The notes beneath the pieces were generated by a model that was given only the letters and a program-made list of their open reading frames with translations, made no database searches and was not told the origin of the DNA. Shown here piece after piece: positions 27,097 through 36,664 of a DNA stretch of 64,000 nt. A program made the position numbers and the translations under genes. Source of the DNA: JBOGCH01 sp051656645 (lineage in GTDB: Bacteria; Bacteroidota; Bacteroidia; Bacteroidales; Marinifilaceae); assembly GCA_051656645.1 (NCBI GenBank), contig JBOGCH010000020.1, positions 1 through 64,000 on the forward strand, in the 5' to 3' direction. Within the stretch, counting starts at the first letter, position 1. Every line of letters starts with the position of its first letter.

Positions 27097-29418
27097 TTAA
27101 AATATTTCTTCGTCTTCCTGTATTGTAACCGTTTTTTGTTCAACGCTTTCGCAGTTTAAGCTTTTACGATAGCCGTATGGACGCTCAAAGTCGGTTTTAG
27201 AAATGTTGAGATTAGGGTCGGCATATACTTTTTGTAAGAAAGTAGCCCAAATTGGCAGAGCCATGTTTGCCCCTTGTCCATGCTGCAAGGTTTGGAAGTG
27301 GATGGAGCGGTCCTCTGCACCTACCCAAACACCACCTGTAAGCTCGGGCGTCACAGCCATAAACCATCCGTCGGAGTGATTTTGGGTAGTTCCTGTTTTT
27401 CCTCCTACAGGGTTGGTTATTTTATAGCGATAGCGCATACGTACACCTGTACCTTGTTGAATTACGCTTTTCAGCAAATCGCACATCAAATAGGCGGTTT
27501 CCTCCGGAATGACTTCGCGCGATTCAGCTTTGAAAGCAGCCAATACGTTACCATATTTATCCTCAATGCGAGTAATTGGCAGGGAGGAGTTGTAAACCCC
27601 TTTATTTGCAAATATACTGTAGGCTGAGACCATTTCACGTAGTGAAATTTCGGCAGTACCAAGGAATACAGACGGTACAGGATCAATGAAACTTGTAATT
27701 CCCATACGATATGCCATATTGGCTACAGCCTGAGGAGAGAATTGCTTCAATACCCATCCGGAAATGTTGTTCTCCGAGTTGGCTAATCCCCAACGCAAAG
27801 TAACCATTTCGCCTTGATGCTTATCGCCCCCGCGAGCAGTCCATGCCTTTCCGTCAGGAAGGATGAATGTTTGTGGAATGTTTGGCACTTTATCACATGG
27901 TGTAAGTCCTTCTTGCATTGCTAATGTGTATAGCAGTGGTTTGATGGTTGATCCTACTTGACGTTTTCCTGTTGAGACCATGTCATACATGAAATAACGG
28001 TAATCCGGTCCGCCAACGTATGCTCGAATCTCGCCTGTTTGCGGATCGGAAGCCATGAAAGCGGCGCGGAAGAATGACTTGTAGTGTTTCAAAGAGTCGA
28101 GTGGCGTGATGGTTGTGTCACGCAGTCCGTTCCATGTGAAAATGGTCATGTCCGTTTTTTTATTGAAACTGTCAATAATGTCTTTCTCTGATGTTCCTTT
28201 TGCCTTCATTGCGCGGTAGCGCTCTGAGCGCTTGATGGAACGGTTGAGGATATCTTTTACGTCGTCCGGCGATACATCGTTAGAGAAGGGCGGATTACGC
28301 TTGTATTTTGCTTCGCGCGTAAACTGTGGCTGTAGCGTTTGGCTAAGATGTTCCGTTACGGACTCCTCAGCATATCGTTGCATACGGGAGTTTAGTGTGG
28401 TGTGGATTTGTAATCCATCTGTGTAAATATTGTAGTTTTCGCCGTTTGTTTTTTTGTTTTTATTACACCATCCGTATAGTGGATTGTTTTTCCATGCTGT
28501 TGAATCAATTTTATATTGATCTTTATTCCATGTGTAATCTTTCTTATTTGGCTCATTGGCCATTAGGAATAGGCGTATATGTTCACGGAAATAGGTAGCT
28601 AATCCTTCTTTGTGGTCTGCCCGTTTAAATGTAACTCCTAGTGGTAGTGCTTTTAGCGAATCGGCCTCAGCTTTTGTGATTTTGTTGTACTTATACATCT
28701 GGTTCAATACAACATTTCGACGTTGTAGTGTTAATTCCGGTCTGCGTATAGGATTGAATAGGGATGAGTTTTTTGCCATACCTACTAACATAGCAGCTTG
28801 CTCGGTTCCAAGAGAGTCTGTCGTTGTTTGGAAATATATATCGGCAGCGGAGCTTAATCCAACTGCTAGGTTTCCGAAGTCGTATTTGTTAAGATACATA
28901 GTGATGATTTCATCCTTAGTATAGCTTTTTTCTAGGCGTGTAGCAATAATCCATTCGCGGAATTTGCGAATAACTAGTTCGGGTTTAGAAAGGTCGGCCT
29001 CACGCGGGAATAGCATTTTTGCAAGCTGTTGTGAAATGGTACTACCACCTCCTGCAGAAGAGTTTCCAGTTGCTAAACCTCCAACAACACGGAAAAGTCC
29101 GCGCACGTCGATACCGCTATGATCGTAGAAACGAGCATCCTCGGTTGCAATGAGTGCGTCGATAACGTTTTGTGGTATTTGGTTAAATTCAGTATACTTT
29201 CTGTTTTCACTTTGCCAAAAGTATTTACCCATGGAAGGTCCGTCCTCAAAGTACAGTTCGGACGCAAAGCGATTGTTAGGGTTTTCTAATTCCTCAAAAG
29301 TGGGCATAAAGCCTAACTTCCCTGCGGAAATGAAACTAAACAATATGAAAATGGCAGTGATGCCAATAATAAAACAGCCCCAAAAAATGGAAATAAATTT
29401 CCAATGACGTTTAAACAT
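27097..29418 (-). CDS. class A penicillin-binding protein (bifunctional peptidoglycan synthase)
   Basis: Inner-membrane enzyme polymerising and cross-linking peptidoglycan. One membrane anchor (about 10-32). The GT51 transglycosylase domain has catalytic Glu93 in ATEDARFYDHSG and GGSTISQQLAK (125-134). The transpeptidase domain has nucleophile Ser490 in S-T-I-K (490-493), SxN at 548-550 (SEN) and KTGTT at 674-678. All motifs are intact. The ATG lies 30 bases from a minus-strand -7 box. radA follows in the same operon. Confidence 0.95.
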   Translation of the reverse strand: MFKRHWKFISIFWGCFIIGITAIFILFSFISAGKLGFMPTFEELENPNNRFASELYFEDGPSMGKYFWQSENRKYTEFNQIPQNVIDALIATEDARFYDHSGIDVRGLFRVVGGLATGNSSAGGGSTISQQLAKMLFPREADLSKPELVIRKFREWIIATRLEKSYTKDEIITMYLNKYDFGNLAVGLSSAADIYFQTTTDSLGTEQAAMLVGMAKNSSLFNPIRRPELTLQRRNVVLNQMYKYNKITKAEADSLKALPLGVTFKRADHKEGLATYFREHIRLFLMANEPNKKDYTWNKDQYKIDSTAWKNNPLYGWCNKNKKTNGENYNIYTDGLQIHTTLNSRMQRYAEESVTEHLSQTLQPQFTREAKYKRNPPFSNDVSPDDVKDILNRSIKRSERYRAMKAKGTSEKDIIDSFNKKTDMTIFTWNGLRDTTITPLDSLKHYKSFFRAAFMASDPQTGEIRAYVGGPDYRYFMYDMVSTGKRQVGSTIKPLLYTLAMQEGLTPCDKVPNIPQTFILPDGKAWTARGGDKHQGEMVTLRWGLANSENNISGWVLKQFSPQAVANMAYRMGITSFIDPVPSVFLGTAEISLREMVSAYSIFANKGVYNSSLPITRIEDKYGNVLAAFKAESREVIPEETAYLMCDLLKSVIQQGTGVRMRYRYKITNPVGGKTGTTQNHSDGWFMAVTPELTGGVWVGAEDRSIHFQTLQHGQGANMALPIWATFLQKVYADPNLNISKTDFERPYGYRKSLNCESVEQKTVTIQEDEEIF

Positions 29419-29447
29419 ACTTACGCTATTTAATGATTATCAGAGTA

Positions 29448-29455
29448 CAAAAGTA
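29448..29455 (-). promoter_or_regulatory. -7 box TACTTTTG for the PBP-radA operon
   Basis: TAnnTTTG match on the minus strand 30 bases before the PBP start codon. The -33 element is not obvious. Confidence 0.5.
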
Positions 29456-29574
29456 GCATTTTAACGGATATGGAGAAAATGAGAGTAAAAATAGTTGGCA
29501 TAAAGGTTGAACTTTTATTTTCTATAACGTAAATTTATGAACTATAATAGAAATCAATAACACGAAATCGTAAA

Positions 29575-30456
29575 ATGGAAGCTGAAAACAAGTATGTACA
29601 ACAGGATAGTTGTACTACCCCAAATGCTATTTGCAGTATAAAAGTAAAGGGATTATGGGGCAGATATGATTTTGAATGGAATAATCTAAACCCGGACGTA
29701 AATATCCTAATAGGTATTAATGGGAGTGGTAAAACAACGGTGTTTAATATGATAGACGCCTTATTTTCCGGCGATGCAAAGCGTTTAAAGGAGTACGATG
29801 CTGAAGTTACGGCGAGTTTAATTGATAGAACGTTGCATTACAATCCATCTACGAAGGTAGCCGATTTGAAGCAGCAGGTGGAGGGCCTTTGTTATCAGAA
29901 AGTGAGTACGTTTGATGTGCCGATGAAGGACAAAAAGGGTAAAAAAGAATTTAGCCAACTGTATCAAGAGTTGTTTACACTTGTTTATGATGTGGGAGGT
30001 AGTACACGTTCATTTTCGGATTATAGATTGAAAGCAACTAACTTTCCTGAAGCGGCTGAGCAAGTAAATAAGAGGATAAGCTTATTGTTTGCGACAATAA
30101 ACAGGCTGTTTGAAGGTACACATAAGACCATTGAAATAGATAGGACAACTAACCATTTGGTTTTCATTGACGGTGAAGATAAGATTCCGTTACATTGTTT
30201 ATCCTCGGGGGAGAAACAATTGTTGTTGATATTAATGAAGGTTTTTTTAATGGATGAGCAACCGGCAATATTACTGATGGATGAACCGGAAATTTCCTTA
30301 CATATACAGTGGCAACATATTCTTTTTGAAGAGATAAGAAGATTGAATCCCAACTGTCAGATTATTACTTCAACTCATTCGCCGAGTTTGTTTGGAGATG
30401 GGTGGAGCAATAAATTGGTGTTTGTGGAGGATTTGATAACACCAACCTTAAAATAA
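29575..30456 (+). CDS. AAA (ABC-like) ATPase, PARIS AriA-like
   Basis: 293 residues with an ABC/SMC-type ATPase head and no membrane segments. Walker A GINGSGKT (47-54), ABC-like signature LSSGEKQ (209-215), Walker B LLMDEPE (233-239, Asp236/Glu237) and switch His268 in STHSP. This is the AAA_15/AAA_21 family found in OLD nucleases and in the AriA subunit of the PARIS anti-phage system. The short insert between Walker A and the signature lacks the long coiled coil of Rad50. The gene ends 7 bases before a DUF4435 gene, the partner arrangement of PARIS. It is shorter than the AriA proteins I know of, so the match is to the type of pair, not proven orthology. Confidence 0.82.
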   Translation: MEAENKYVQQDSCTTPNAICSIKVKGLWGRYDFEWNNLNPDVNILIGINGSGKTTVFNMIDALFSGDAKRLKEYDAEVTASLIDRTLHYNPSTKVADLKQQVEGLCYQKVSTFDVPMKDKKGKKEFSQLYQELFTLVYDVGGSTRSFSDYRLKATNFPEAAEQVNKRISLLFATINRLFEGTHKTIEIDRTTNHLVFIDGEDKIPLHCLSSGEKQLLLILMKVFLMDEQPAILLMDEPEISLHIQWQHILFEEIRRLNPNCQIITSTHSPSLFGDGWSNKLVFVEDLITPTLK

Positions 30457-30463
30457 ATGAGTT

Positions 30464-31441
30464 ATGGGTGGAATGCATACGGCAGAGAGTGAGGCGAGCA
30501 AGTCATATCATTATGCAATGATAGCAAGACGCTTTGCTATGGATGCCAAATTATTAAAACGTAAGGCAGCGGTGCATGTGGAAAGTAAAAGCGACATACC
30601 TTTTTGGAGCGCGATATTACAGCACTATCGGCCTAATGAGAAATTTCATTTTATAGCATCGTCTCAAAATGAAAATGGCCAACGTACGTCTGGTGTAACA
30701 CAGTGTTTGAAGTATATTGACCATTTGAGTAAGGAGTTTTTTATATGTATAGATAGTGATTATAGGTATTTACTTGGCGATGACAGGCTGACGCCCGATA
30801 GATATGTGTTACAGACTTATACCTACTCGTTTGAGAATCATTTGTGTTTAGCTATTGGGCTAAATGGCGTATGTGAGAATGTGACGCGTACACGTAATGA
30901 TGTATTTGATTTTAAGGAGTTCATGAAGAATTATTCGCGTATTGTTTATGACTTATTTATATGGCACTTGTATTTAATACATGTTGATACGCATCTTTTC
31001 TCCAAGTATGATTTCAATAATTATCTCAATATGGCGCATGATTATAGGCATTTGGAAATTGCCCATAATGGTAAGCGGATGTTAGAAAAATATCAGCAAA
31101 GAGTGCGACACAAGATAAAATTACTGGAGCATGATTTTCCAAAAGCCAAATTGGATGCAGTACGACAAAAATATGCAGCATTGGGCTTGACTCCTGAAAC
31201 GTGCTATTTGTTTATAAGAGGTCATAATGTTTATGACACGGTACATAATTTATGTAAAGAGGTTTGTAAAAACTTATTGCGACGCAATAAACATGGTAAT
31301 TTCGCCACGCAAGAAGCAATCCACGAATTGTATAGAAATAGGCATATTCTGGATGAGTATTTGCGGGATAATTTACACTTTCATGGTTATTTTGCCATTG
31401 AAAAAATAGGAAAAGATATAAGTCAGTTGCTTGGCGATTAG
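30464..31441 (+). CDS. DUF4435 TOPRIM-like protein, PARIS AriB-like
   Basis: 325 residues. The N-terminal half is a TOPRIM-type fold: Glu40 in VHVESKSDIPFW and the acidic pair Asp97/Asp99 in FICIDSDYRYLL are the residues expected to bind Mg2+ in TOPRIM nucleases. The C-terminal half is helical and basic. In PARIS the DUF4435 protein is released from the ATPase on sensing a phage anti-restriction protein and acts as a toxic nuclease that cleaves tRNA; that role here is inference. A second ATG at 30473 is possible. It is convergent with the DMT permease gene, which ends 4 bases beyond its stop. Confidence 0.8.
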   Translation: MGGMHTAESEASKSYHYAMIARRFAMDAKLLKRKAAVHVESKSDIPFWSAILQHYRPNEKFHFIASSQNENGQRTSGVTQCLKYIDHLSKEFFICIDSDYRYLLGDDRLTPDRYVLQTYTYSFENHLCLAIGLNGVCENVTRTRNDVFDFKEFMKNYSRIVYDLFIWHLYLIHVDTHLFSKYDFNNYLNMAHDYRHLEIAHNGKRMLEKYQQRVRHKIKLLEHDFPKAKLDAVRQKYAALGLTPETCYLFIRGHNVYDTVHNLCKEVCKNLLRRNKHGNFATQEAIHELYRNRHILDEYLRDNLHFHGYFAIEKIGKDISQLLGD

Positions 31442-31445
31442 AAAG

Positions 31446-32357
31446 CTATGCAGCCTGCTTGATTTCTTTGTCCTGTTTTCTACGTTGCGGCAGTTGGAGA
31501 ATAATTAGAGCCGATGAAATAATTAGAATCCCAATAATGGAGTATAAATTAGGTGTTTCGTTAGGTAATAATATCCAACTTAGTATTGCTCCTGATACCG
31601 GTACTACAAATTTCCATACATTTAGTTCGGACACCTTTACGTGCGGGCGGTGTAGGAGTGAGTACCATATTGAGAATGCTGCAGCTGGGATGAATGCCAA
31701 CCAGAGTAGTGCCATATAGAACTCCATTGTGTAGCCGGTATGTACCGGTTGCTCAACGATAAAAGAAACAAGATACAACATAATTCCCCCGGAGAAGTTT
31801 GCGAATGCCGTTAGTGTTACCGGTGAAACGCGTCCTTTATTTTTAGCCACAACGATATTTGTGTATGCTCCATTAAGGTTGCTGATTAAAAGGAGAGTTA
31901 CCCCTATCCAGAATGTAGATGCGTTTGTTGTTGAATGGTCACTGCTTAGGCTTATAAAAATAACGCCAGCAATGCCTAACATAATAGCAATGGCTTTACG
32001 GGTAGTAATAGGCTCGTTTTTCATGAAGAAATGTGCTAAAACAGCAACAAATAATGGGCCGGAGCCAACAATAATGGCAGCTGCTGTTGCAGGAGTGTTG
32101 TTGAGACCAATAAAAAATAGTCCATATTGTATGAAGGTTTGAAAGAACCCGAAAATAAGCATATAGCGCCATTGTTTTAAGTCGGCACGCCAATTTGCTT
32201 TTTGTGCTATTACAATGGGAATGAGTAGTAGGCCGGCTAATGTAAATCGCATTCCGGAAAGATGCAGCGGTGTAGTATATTCCATGCCAATTTTTGCTCC
32301 TGCAAAAGCTGAGCCCCATAGTAAACAGGCCAATATTGCTAATATTTTGATTTTCAT
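31446..32357 (-). CDS. EamA/DMT-superfamily permease
   Basis: Ten membrane helices in two EamA repeats (about 5-140 and 150-290), with the usual start KILAILACLLWGSAFAGAK. It exports or exchanges small metabolites; the substrate is unknown. ATG at 32357 is chosen because the helix starts right after it; an upstream ATG at 32384 adds nine polar residues and remains possible. A charged tail ends the protein. Single-gene unit with a minus-strand -7 box at 32452-32459. Confidence 0.9.
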   Translation of the reverse strand: MKIKILAILACLLWGSAFAGAKIGMEYTTPLHLSGMRFTLAGLLLIPIVIAQKANWRADLKQWRYMLIFGFFQTFIQYGLFFIGLNNTPATAAAIIVGSGPLFVAVLAHFFMKNEPITTRKAIAIMLGIAGVIFISLSSDHSTTNASTFWIGVTLLLISNLNGAYTNIVVAKNKGRVSPVTLTAFANFSGGIMLYLVSFIVEQPVHTGYTMEFYMALLWLAFIPAAAFSIWYSLLHRPHVKVSELNVWKFVVPVSGAILSWILLPNETPNLYSIIGILIISSALIILQLPQRRKQDKEIKQAA

Positions 32358-32451
32358 ATTATTATTTGATTGTTGATAGTACATTAGAGAATGTTGAAAA
32401 CTGATTTGTTTTAGGTGTTCTTTTTGTAACTATAATTCTGATTTAGTGGCA

Positions 32452-32459
32452 CAAAAATA
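32452..32459 (-). promoter_or_regulatory. -7 box TATTTTTG for the DMT permease
   Basis: Matches TAnnTTTG on the minus strand about 70-95 bases before the start codon choices. The -33 match is weak. Confidence 0.4.
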
Positions 32460-32540
32460 GCACTTTATAAGGGATTTACCGAAACTAATTGGTTTGTTGT
32501 GTTTAATTAACCTTGTTTTAAGTAGATTGAGGATAGTTGT

Positions 32541-32571
32541 TTTGATAAGCCCATTAGTTTTTATACATTTG
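32541..32571 (+). promoter_or_regulatory. ruvB promoter (-33 TTTG, -7 TACATTTG)
   Basis: TTTG at 32541-32544 and TACATTTG at 32564-32571 are separated by 19 bases, the ideal Bacteroidetes arrangement. Predicted leader of about 60 bases before the ruvB ATG. Confidence 0.75.
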
Positions 32572-32639
32572 GAACACAGAAGGGAAGATGTATTAGTGCA
32601 TGATATTCAGGAGGTTTATATAAAAGCAACAAGGTTTTA

Positions 32640-33662
32640 ATGGAAGATTTTGATATAAGAGATGCAAAAGTCAACGATACCGAACGCGATTTTGAGCGCG
32701 CGTTACGTCCGTTGGCTTTTAGTGATTTTCAAGGGCAGCAGAAAATAGTAGATAATTTAGAGATATTTGTTCAAGCGGCTAAAATGAGAAGTGAGGCGCT
32801 TGATCATGTTATTTTGCATGGTCCTCCCGGATTAGGAAAAACAACGCTTTCCACTATTTTGGCAAATGAACTTGGTGTTGGGATAAAAATTACCAGTGGG
32901 CCTGTGCTTGACAAGCCGGGGGATTTAGCCGGTTTATTGACAAATTTGGAGGAGAATGATGTACTCTTTATTGATGAGATACACAGGTTATCGCCACTTG
33001 TAGAGGAATATTTATACTCGGCAATGGAGGATTATAGAATTGATATTATGATTGATAAAGGGCCGGCTGCTCGTTCTGTACAAATATCAATTAATCCGTT
33101 TACATTAATTGGGGCTACAACTCGAAGTGGTTTGCTGACGGCACCATTACGAGCTCGATTTGGTATAAATTGCCACTTAGAGTATTATGATAATGACATA
33201 TTATCCGGGATTATTACCCGTTCGGCTAGAATATTAAATACAAACATAACGTCGCAGGCGGCAAGTGAGATTGCGTCACGAAGTCGTGGAACACCTCGTA
33301 TTGCCAATGCTTTATTGCGCAGAGTAAGAGACTTTGCCATGGTGAAAGGTAATGGAAGTATTGATTATGAGATAACGCGTTTTGCACTGGAGGCATTGAA
33401 TATTGACAGTCATGGCTTGGACGAAATGGATAATAAAATATTACGAACCATTATAGATAAATTTAAAGGCGGACCCGTGGGATTAACAACAATTGCTACG
33501 GCTGTGGGGGAAGACGCCGGGACGCTGGAGGAAGTGTATGAGCCATTCTTAATAAAAGAAGGTTTTATGAAACGTACGCCGAGAGGGCGCGAAGTAACTG
33601 ATTTAGCATATAAACATCTAGGCGTGTTTAGTAAACCTGCTGAGGAAATGACCCTTTTTTGA
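32640..33662 (+). CDS. ruvB: Holliday junction branch-migration helicase RuvB
   Basis: AAA+ motor that drives branch migration with RuvA. Walker A GPPGLGKTT, Walker B LFIDEIHRLS, sensor 1 GATTRSG, arginine finger region LRARFG, and a C-terminal winged helix (about 265-340). 340 residues is the normal length. It stands alone without ruvA, which is common in Bacteroidetes. No clear terminator follows. Confidence 0.97.
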   Translation: MEDFDIRDAKVNDTERDFERALRPLAFSDFQGQQKIVDNLEIFVQAAKMRSEALDHVILHGPPGLGKTTLSTILANELGVGIKITSGPVLDKPGDLAGLLTNLEENDVLFIDEIHRLSPLVEEYLYSAMEDYRIDIMIDKGPAARSVQISINPFTLIGATTRSGLLTAPLRARFGINCHLEYYDNDILSGIITRSARILNTNITSQAASEIASRSRGTPRIANALLRRVRDFAMVKGNGSIDYEITRFALEALNIDSHGLDEMDNKILRTIIDKFKGGPVGLTTIATAVGEDAGTLEEVYEPFLIKEGFMKRTPRGREVTDLAYKHLGVFSKPAEEMTLF

Positions 33663-33737
33663 TAAGAAAAGAGGGCATAAAAGAAAGTATTTTAACCTAA
33701 AGATTGTTAATAATCAATTATTTTAAAACTAAAAATA

Positions 33738-33745
33738 TAATTTTG
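33738..33745 (+). promoter_or_regulatory. candidate -7 box TAATTTTG upstream of rprX
   Basis: TAnnTTTG match about 93 bases before the kinase ATG; no TTTG at normal -33 spacing. Confidence 0.35.
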
Positions 33746-33837
33746 CCTCACTTTGGCATTGAATGTGTTATTTAACACTTTAATGAGTAAGAAATTGCTA
33801 TAACAATGAGGTCTATTATTCATAAAAACTAAGCGTT

Positions 33838-35373
33838 ATGAGAAAGCAGCAAATAATAGTACTTTGTGTGGTGTTAGGATTGTCTTTGGTTGGGTTGATA
33901 TGCATACAAGCTAGTTATTTTCAGACAGCTTTTCAATTAAAGAAGGCACAGTTTGATTATACGGTTAACCAATCTATTGACGAGGTGATTGCTTATTTGG
34001 ATCACTTAGATAGAGAGCGTCAACGCGTGAGTTTAGCTGAGGAACAATTTCCATCAGTTGCAGATAACAACTTAGTTGGCGGTAATGATGATTTAAACTC
34101 GGTATGGCAAGACAAGATTAATTTACTTGTGGAGTATGAACTGAATGATGAGGGAAAAAGTATTGAAAATGCTAAACAGGATTTGTTTAGTAATGCAAAA
34201 ACAAACAATTTAAAGCATTCTATCAGTAAATCTAGGCAAGCGCTGAGAGAAAAGATAGGACATCAGTATGATGTTGTAATAAATGTGGTGGATAAACGTG
34301 CTGTGCTTTCATTGAAGGACAGATTAGAGGGAGTGCAAATAGAGCGTTTTTTAAAAGACGCGTTTAAGAATAATGGTATTAATGAGCAGTTTGAGTATGC
34401 CGTAAAGGAGCACCAAAGCTTTGTGATGAGTTCTGCGAATTTCTTTAACAGGTATTCAGAGTATAATTATTGCAAAGCTATATATATGGGTGAGACGCAG
34501 AAACTAGGAAGTTTCCACGTAAACTTTCCACATATGTCGGATGATGCCTGGGCATCGATACTTTTACTGTCGCCAAGCTTAATAATAACGTTAATACTAG
34601 TATTGTGTTTTGGTTTTTGTATAGTTGTTATTATTAGACAAAAGAAGTTGTCTGTAATCAAGAATGATTTTATTAACAACATGACACATGAATTTAAAAC
34701 GCCTATAGCAACAATTTCGCTTGCTTCGCAGATGTTGAAAGATGGAGCGCTAAACCATTCAACTGAAAGTGTTGAGCGTATTGCAGGCATAATACGCGAT
34801 GAGAGTAAACGTTTAACGTTTCAGGTTGAAAAAGTCCTTCAAACTGCTTTGTTTACAGAAAGCCGTATGAAGCTGAAATATAAAAAAGTGAATTTGAATG
34901 ATGTTGTAGAAAACATGGTTAACAAATTTGCTTTAAGGATTGAGGATAAGAAGGGACTAATAACGGCACATTTTGATGCAACGTTTGATGAGGTTTATGT
35001 GGACGAGGTACATATAGCCAATGTTTTCTCGAATTTATTGGATAATGCGATAAAGTATTGCGCAAAGTCACCCGAAATTAGTGTGTATACACGAAACAAA
35101 AAGGATGAGATAATTGTATCAGTTATAGATAATGGTATAGGTATTGCAGCGAATGATCAGAAAATGATATTTGAACGTTTTTATCGAGTGTCGACCGGAA
35201 ATTTACATGATGTGAAAGGATTTGGATTGGGATTGAGTTATGTAAAAACCATTGTGGAGTCGCACGGAGGTCGTATTGCAGTGGAAAGTGTTGAGGGTAA
35301 GGGAAGTAGATTTGACATTATTTTGCCATTAATGAATAAAAAACTAAAAGTCAAGAGAACCTTATTTTTTTAA
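33838..35373 (+). CDS. rprX: RprX-like sensor histidine kinase
   Basis: 511 residues. Two membrane helices (about 7-26 and 235-260) enclose a periplasmic sensor of about 205 residues, followed by HisKA with His284 in NMTHEFKTPIATIS and HATPase_c with N (LLDNAIKYC), G1 (DNGIGI) and G2 (GFGLGLSYV) boxes. Length, layout and the partner gene match RprX of Bacteroides fragilis; the signal sensed is not known. The regulator gene follows after 43 bases in the same operon. Confidence 0.88.
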   Translation: MRKQQIIVLCVVLGLSLVGLICIQASYFQTAFQLKKAQFDYTVNQSIDEVIAYLDHLDRERQRVSLAEEQFPSVADNNLVGGNDDLNSVWQDKINLLVEYELNDEGKSIENAKQDLFSNAKTNNLKHSISKSRQALREKIGHQYDVVINVVDKRAVLSLKDRLEGVQIERFLKDAFKNNGINEQFEYAVKEHQSFVMSSANFFNRYSEYNYCKAIYMGETQKLGSFHVNFPHMSDDAWASILLLSPSLIITLILVLCFGFCIVVIIRQKKLSVIKNDFINNMTHEFKTPIATISLASQMLKDGALNHSTESVERIAGIIRDESKRLTFQVEKVLQTALFTESRMKLKYKKVNLNDVVENMVNKFALRIEDKKGLITAHFDATFDEVYVDEVHIANVFSNLLDNAIKYCAKSPEISVYTRNKKDEIIVSVIDNGIGIAANDQKMIFERFYRVSTGNLHDVKGFGLGLSYVKTIVESHGGRIAVESVEGKGSRFDIILPLMNKKLKVKRTLFF

Positions 35374-35416
35374 AAGCGTATATTTTTCAGAGAAAATTAT
35401 TTAAAATGATATAGTT

Positions 35417-36106
35417 ATGGATGAGAGAATTAAAATTTTATTAGCCGAAGACGATACAAACCTTGGCATGCTGTTAAAGGAATATTTAAGAGCTAAAGGA
35501 TTTGATACAGTTTGGTGCGAAGACGGAGAAGTAGCTTATGAGACTTTTCTTGACCAACCATTTGATATATGCATCTTTGACGTAATGATGCCTAAAAAAG
35601 ATGGCTTTACGTTAGCAAAAGAAATTCGCCAAATAAATAGTGAGATACCTATTATTTTCCTTACAGCGAAAACAATGAAGGAAGATGTGTTGGAAGGTTT
35701 CAAATTAGGTGCTGATGACTATATGACTAAACCTTTCTCTATGGAGGAATTATTACTTCGTATTGAAGCGGTTTTGCGTAGATCTACAGGTTTAAAGCCA
35801 GAAGATGAGCAAGAAGTATTCAAAATTGGTAAGTTAACTTTTAATGCTAAGAAACAAACTCTATCTGACGATGTTGAAGAGCAAAAATTAACTACAAAAG
35901 AGTCTGAGTTATTAAAACTTCTTTGCATGAACGTTAATAAAGTTCTTGAGCGTAACTATGCGTTAAAACATATTTGGGCTGATGATAACTACTTTAATGC
36001 TCGTAGTATGGACGTTTACATTACTAAATTGCGTAAGCATTTGAAGAAAGACCCTACAGTTGAAATTATCAATGTTCATGGAAAAGGGTACAAATTAATT
36101 TTGTGA
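35417..36106 (+). CDS. rprY: RprY-like OmpR-family response regulator
   Basis: 229 residues. Receiver domain with the acidic pair in LLAEDDTN, phospho-acceptor Asp55 in IFDVMMPKKDG, Thr in FLTAK and Lys in TKPFS; C-terminal winged-helix DNA-binding domain (about 135-229, ending HGKGYKLIL). The MMPKKDGFTLA...IPIIFLTAKT stretch is typical of the RprY lineage. In Bacteroidales RprY influences stress and primary-metabolism genes (family knowledge). Ends at a perfect 15-bp terminator hairpin. Confidence 0.92.
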   Translation: MDERIKILLAEDDTNLGMLLKEYLRAKGFDTVWCEDGEVAYETFLDQPFDICIFDVMMPKKDGFTLAKEIRQINSEIPIIFLTAKTMKEDVLEGFKLGADDYMTKPFSMEELLLRIEAVLRRSTGLKPEDEQEVFKIGKLTFNAKKQTLSDDVEEQKLTTKESELLKLLCMNVNKVLERNYALKHIWADDNYFNARSMDVYITKLRKHLKKDPTVEIINVHGKGYKLIL

Positions 36107-36126
36107 TGAAATAAATTAATAGACCT

Positions 36127-36163
36127 AAAAAATACGGATATTCAATGGATATCCGTATTTTTT
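36127..36163 (+). terminator. rprXY terminator
   Basis: A perfect 15-bp inverted repeat (AAAAAATACGGATAT and its complement) with a 7-base loop and T6 tail. Confidence 0.9.
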
Positions 36164-36222
36164 CTATTTAATATTACCAAATAATATTCTACTTTTACGG
36201 AAAATTTCTAATTATAGTCAGT

Positions 36223-36657
36223 ATGAAGATAGCAATGGCTTGTGACCATGCAGGTTACGAATATAAAGAACAATTGAAAAAGTACCTTGAAGAACAAGGT
36301 TATGAAGTAAAAGACTTTGGAACACATTCGGAAGAGAGTATGGATTACCCTGATACGGCTCACCCTATGGCGAGTGCAGTTGAAAATGGCGAATGCGAGC
36401 GTGGTATTGCTATTTGCGGAAGCGGTAACGGAATTTCAATGACAGCTAACAAACACCAAGGTGTAAGATGTGCTTTGTGTTGGACTCCTGAAATTGCGTG
36501 GCTTGCGCGTTTGCATAATGACGCAAATGTGGTAGGTATCCCTGCGCGTTTCATTCCTTATGCTGAGGCACAAGAAATTGTGCACCGTTTCTTGACAACC
36601 GATTTTGAAGGCGGACGTCATCAAGCGCGTGTAGATAAGATTCCTGTAAAATGTTAA
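36223..36657 (+). CDS. rpiB: ribose 5-phosphate isomerase B
   Basis: Interconverts ribose 5-phosphate and ribulose 5-phosphate in the pentose phosphate pathway. RpiB/LacAB fold: KIAMACDHAGYEYK with the substrate-binding Asp-His pair, the catalytic Cys in GIAICGSGNGISM, and TANKHQGVRCAL. 144 residues is normal. Seven bases separate it from the YhcH-family gene, forming a two-gene operon. Confidence 0.95.
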   Translation: MKIAMACDHAGYEYKEQLKKYLEEQGYEVKDFGTHSEESMDYPDTAHPMASAVENGECERGIAICGSGNGISMTANKHQGVRCALCWTPEIAWLARLHNDANVVGIPARFIPYAEAQEIVHRFLTTDFEGGRHQARVDKIPVKC

Positions 36658-36664
36658 GAAACAG

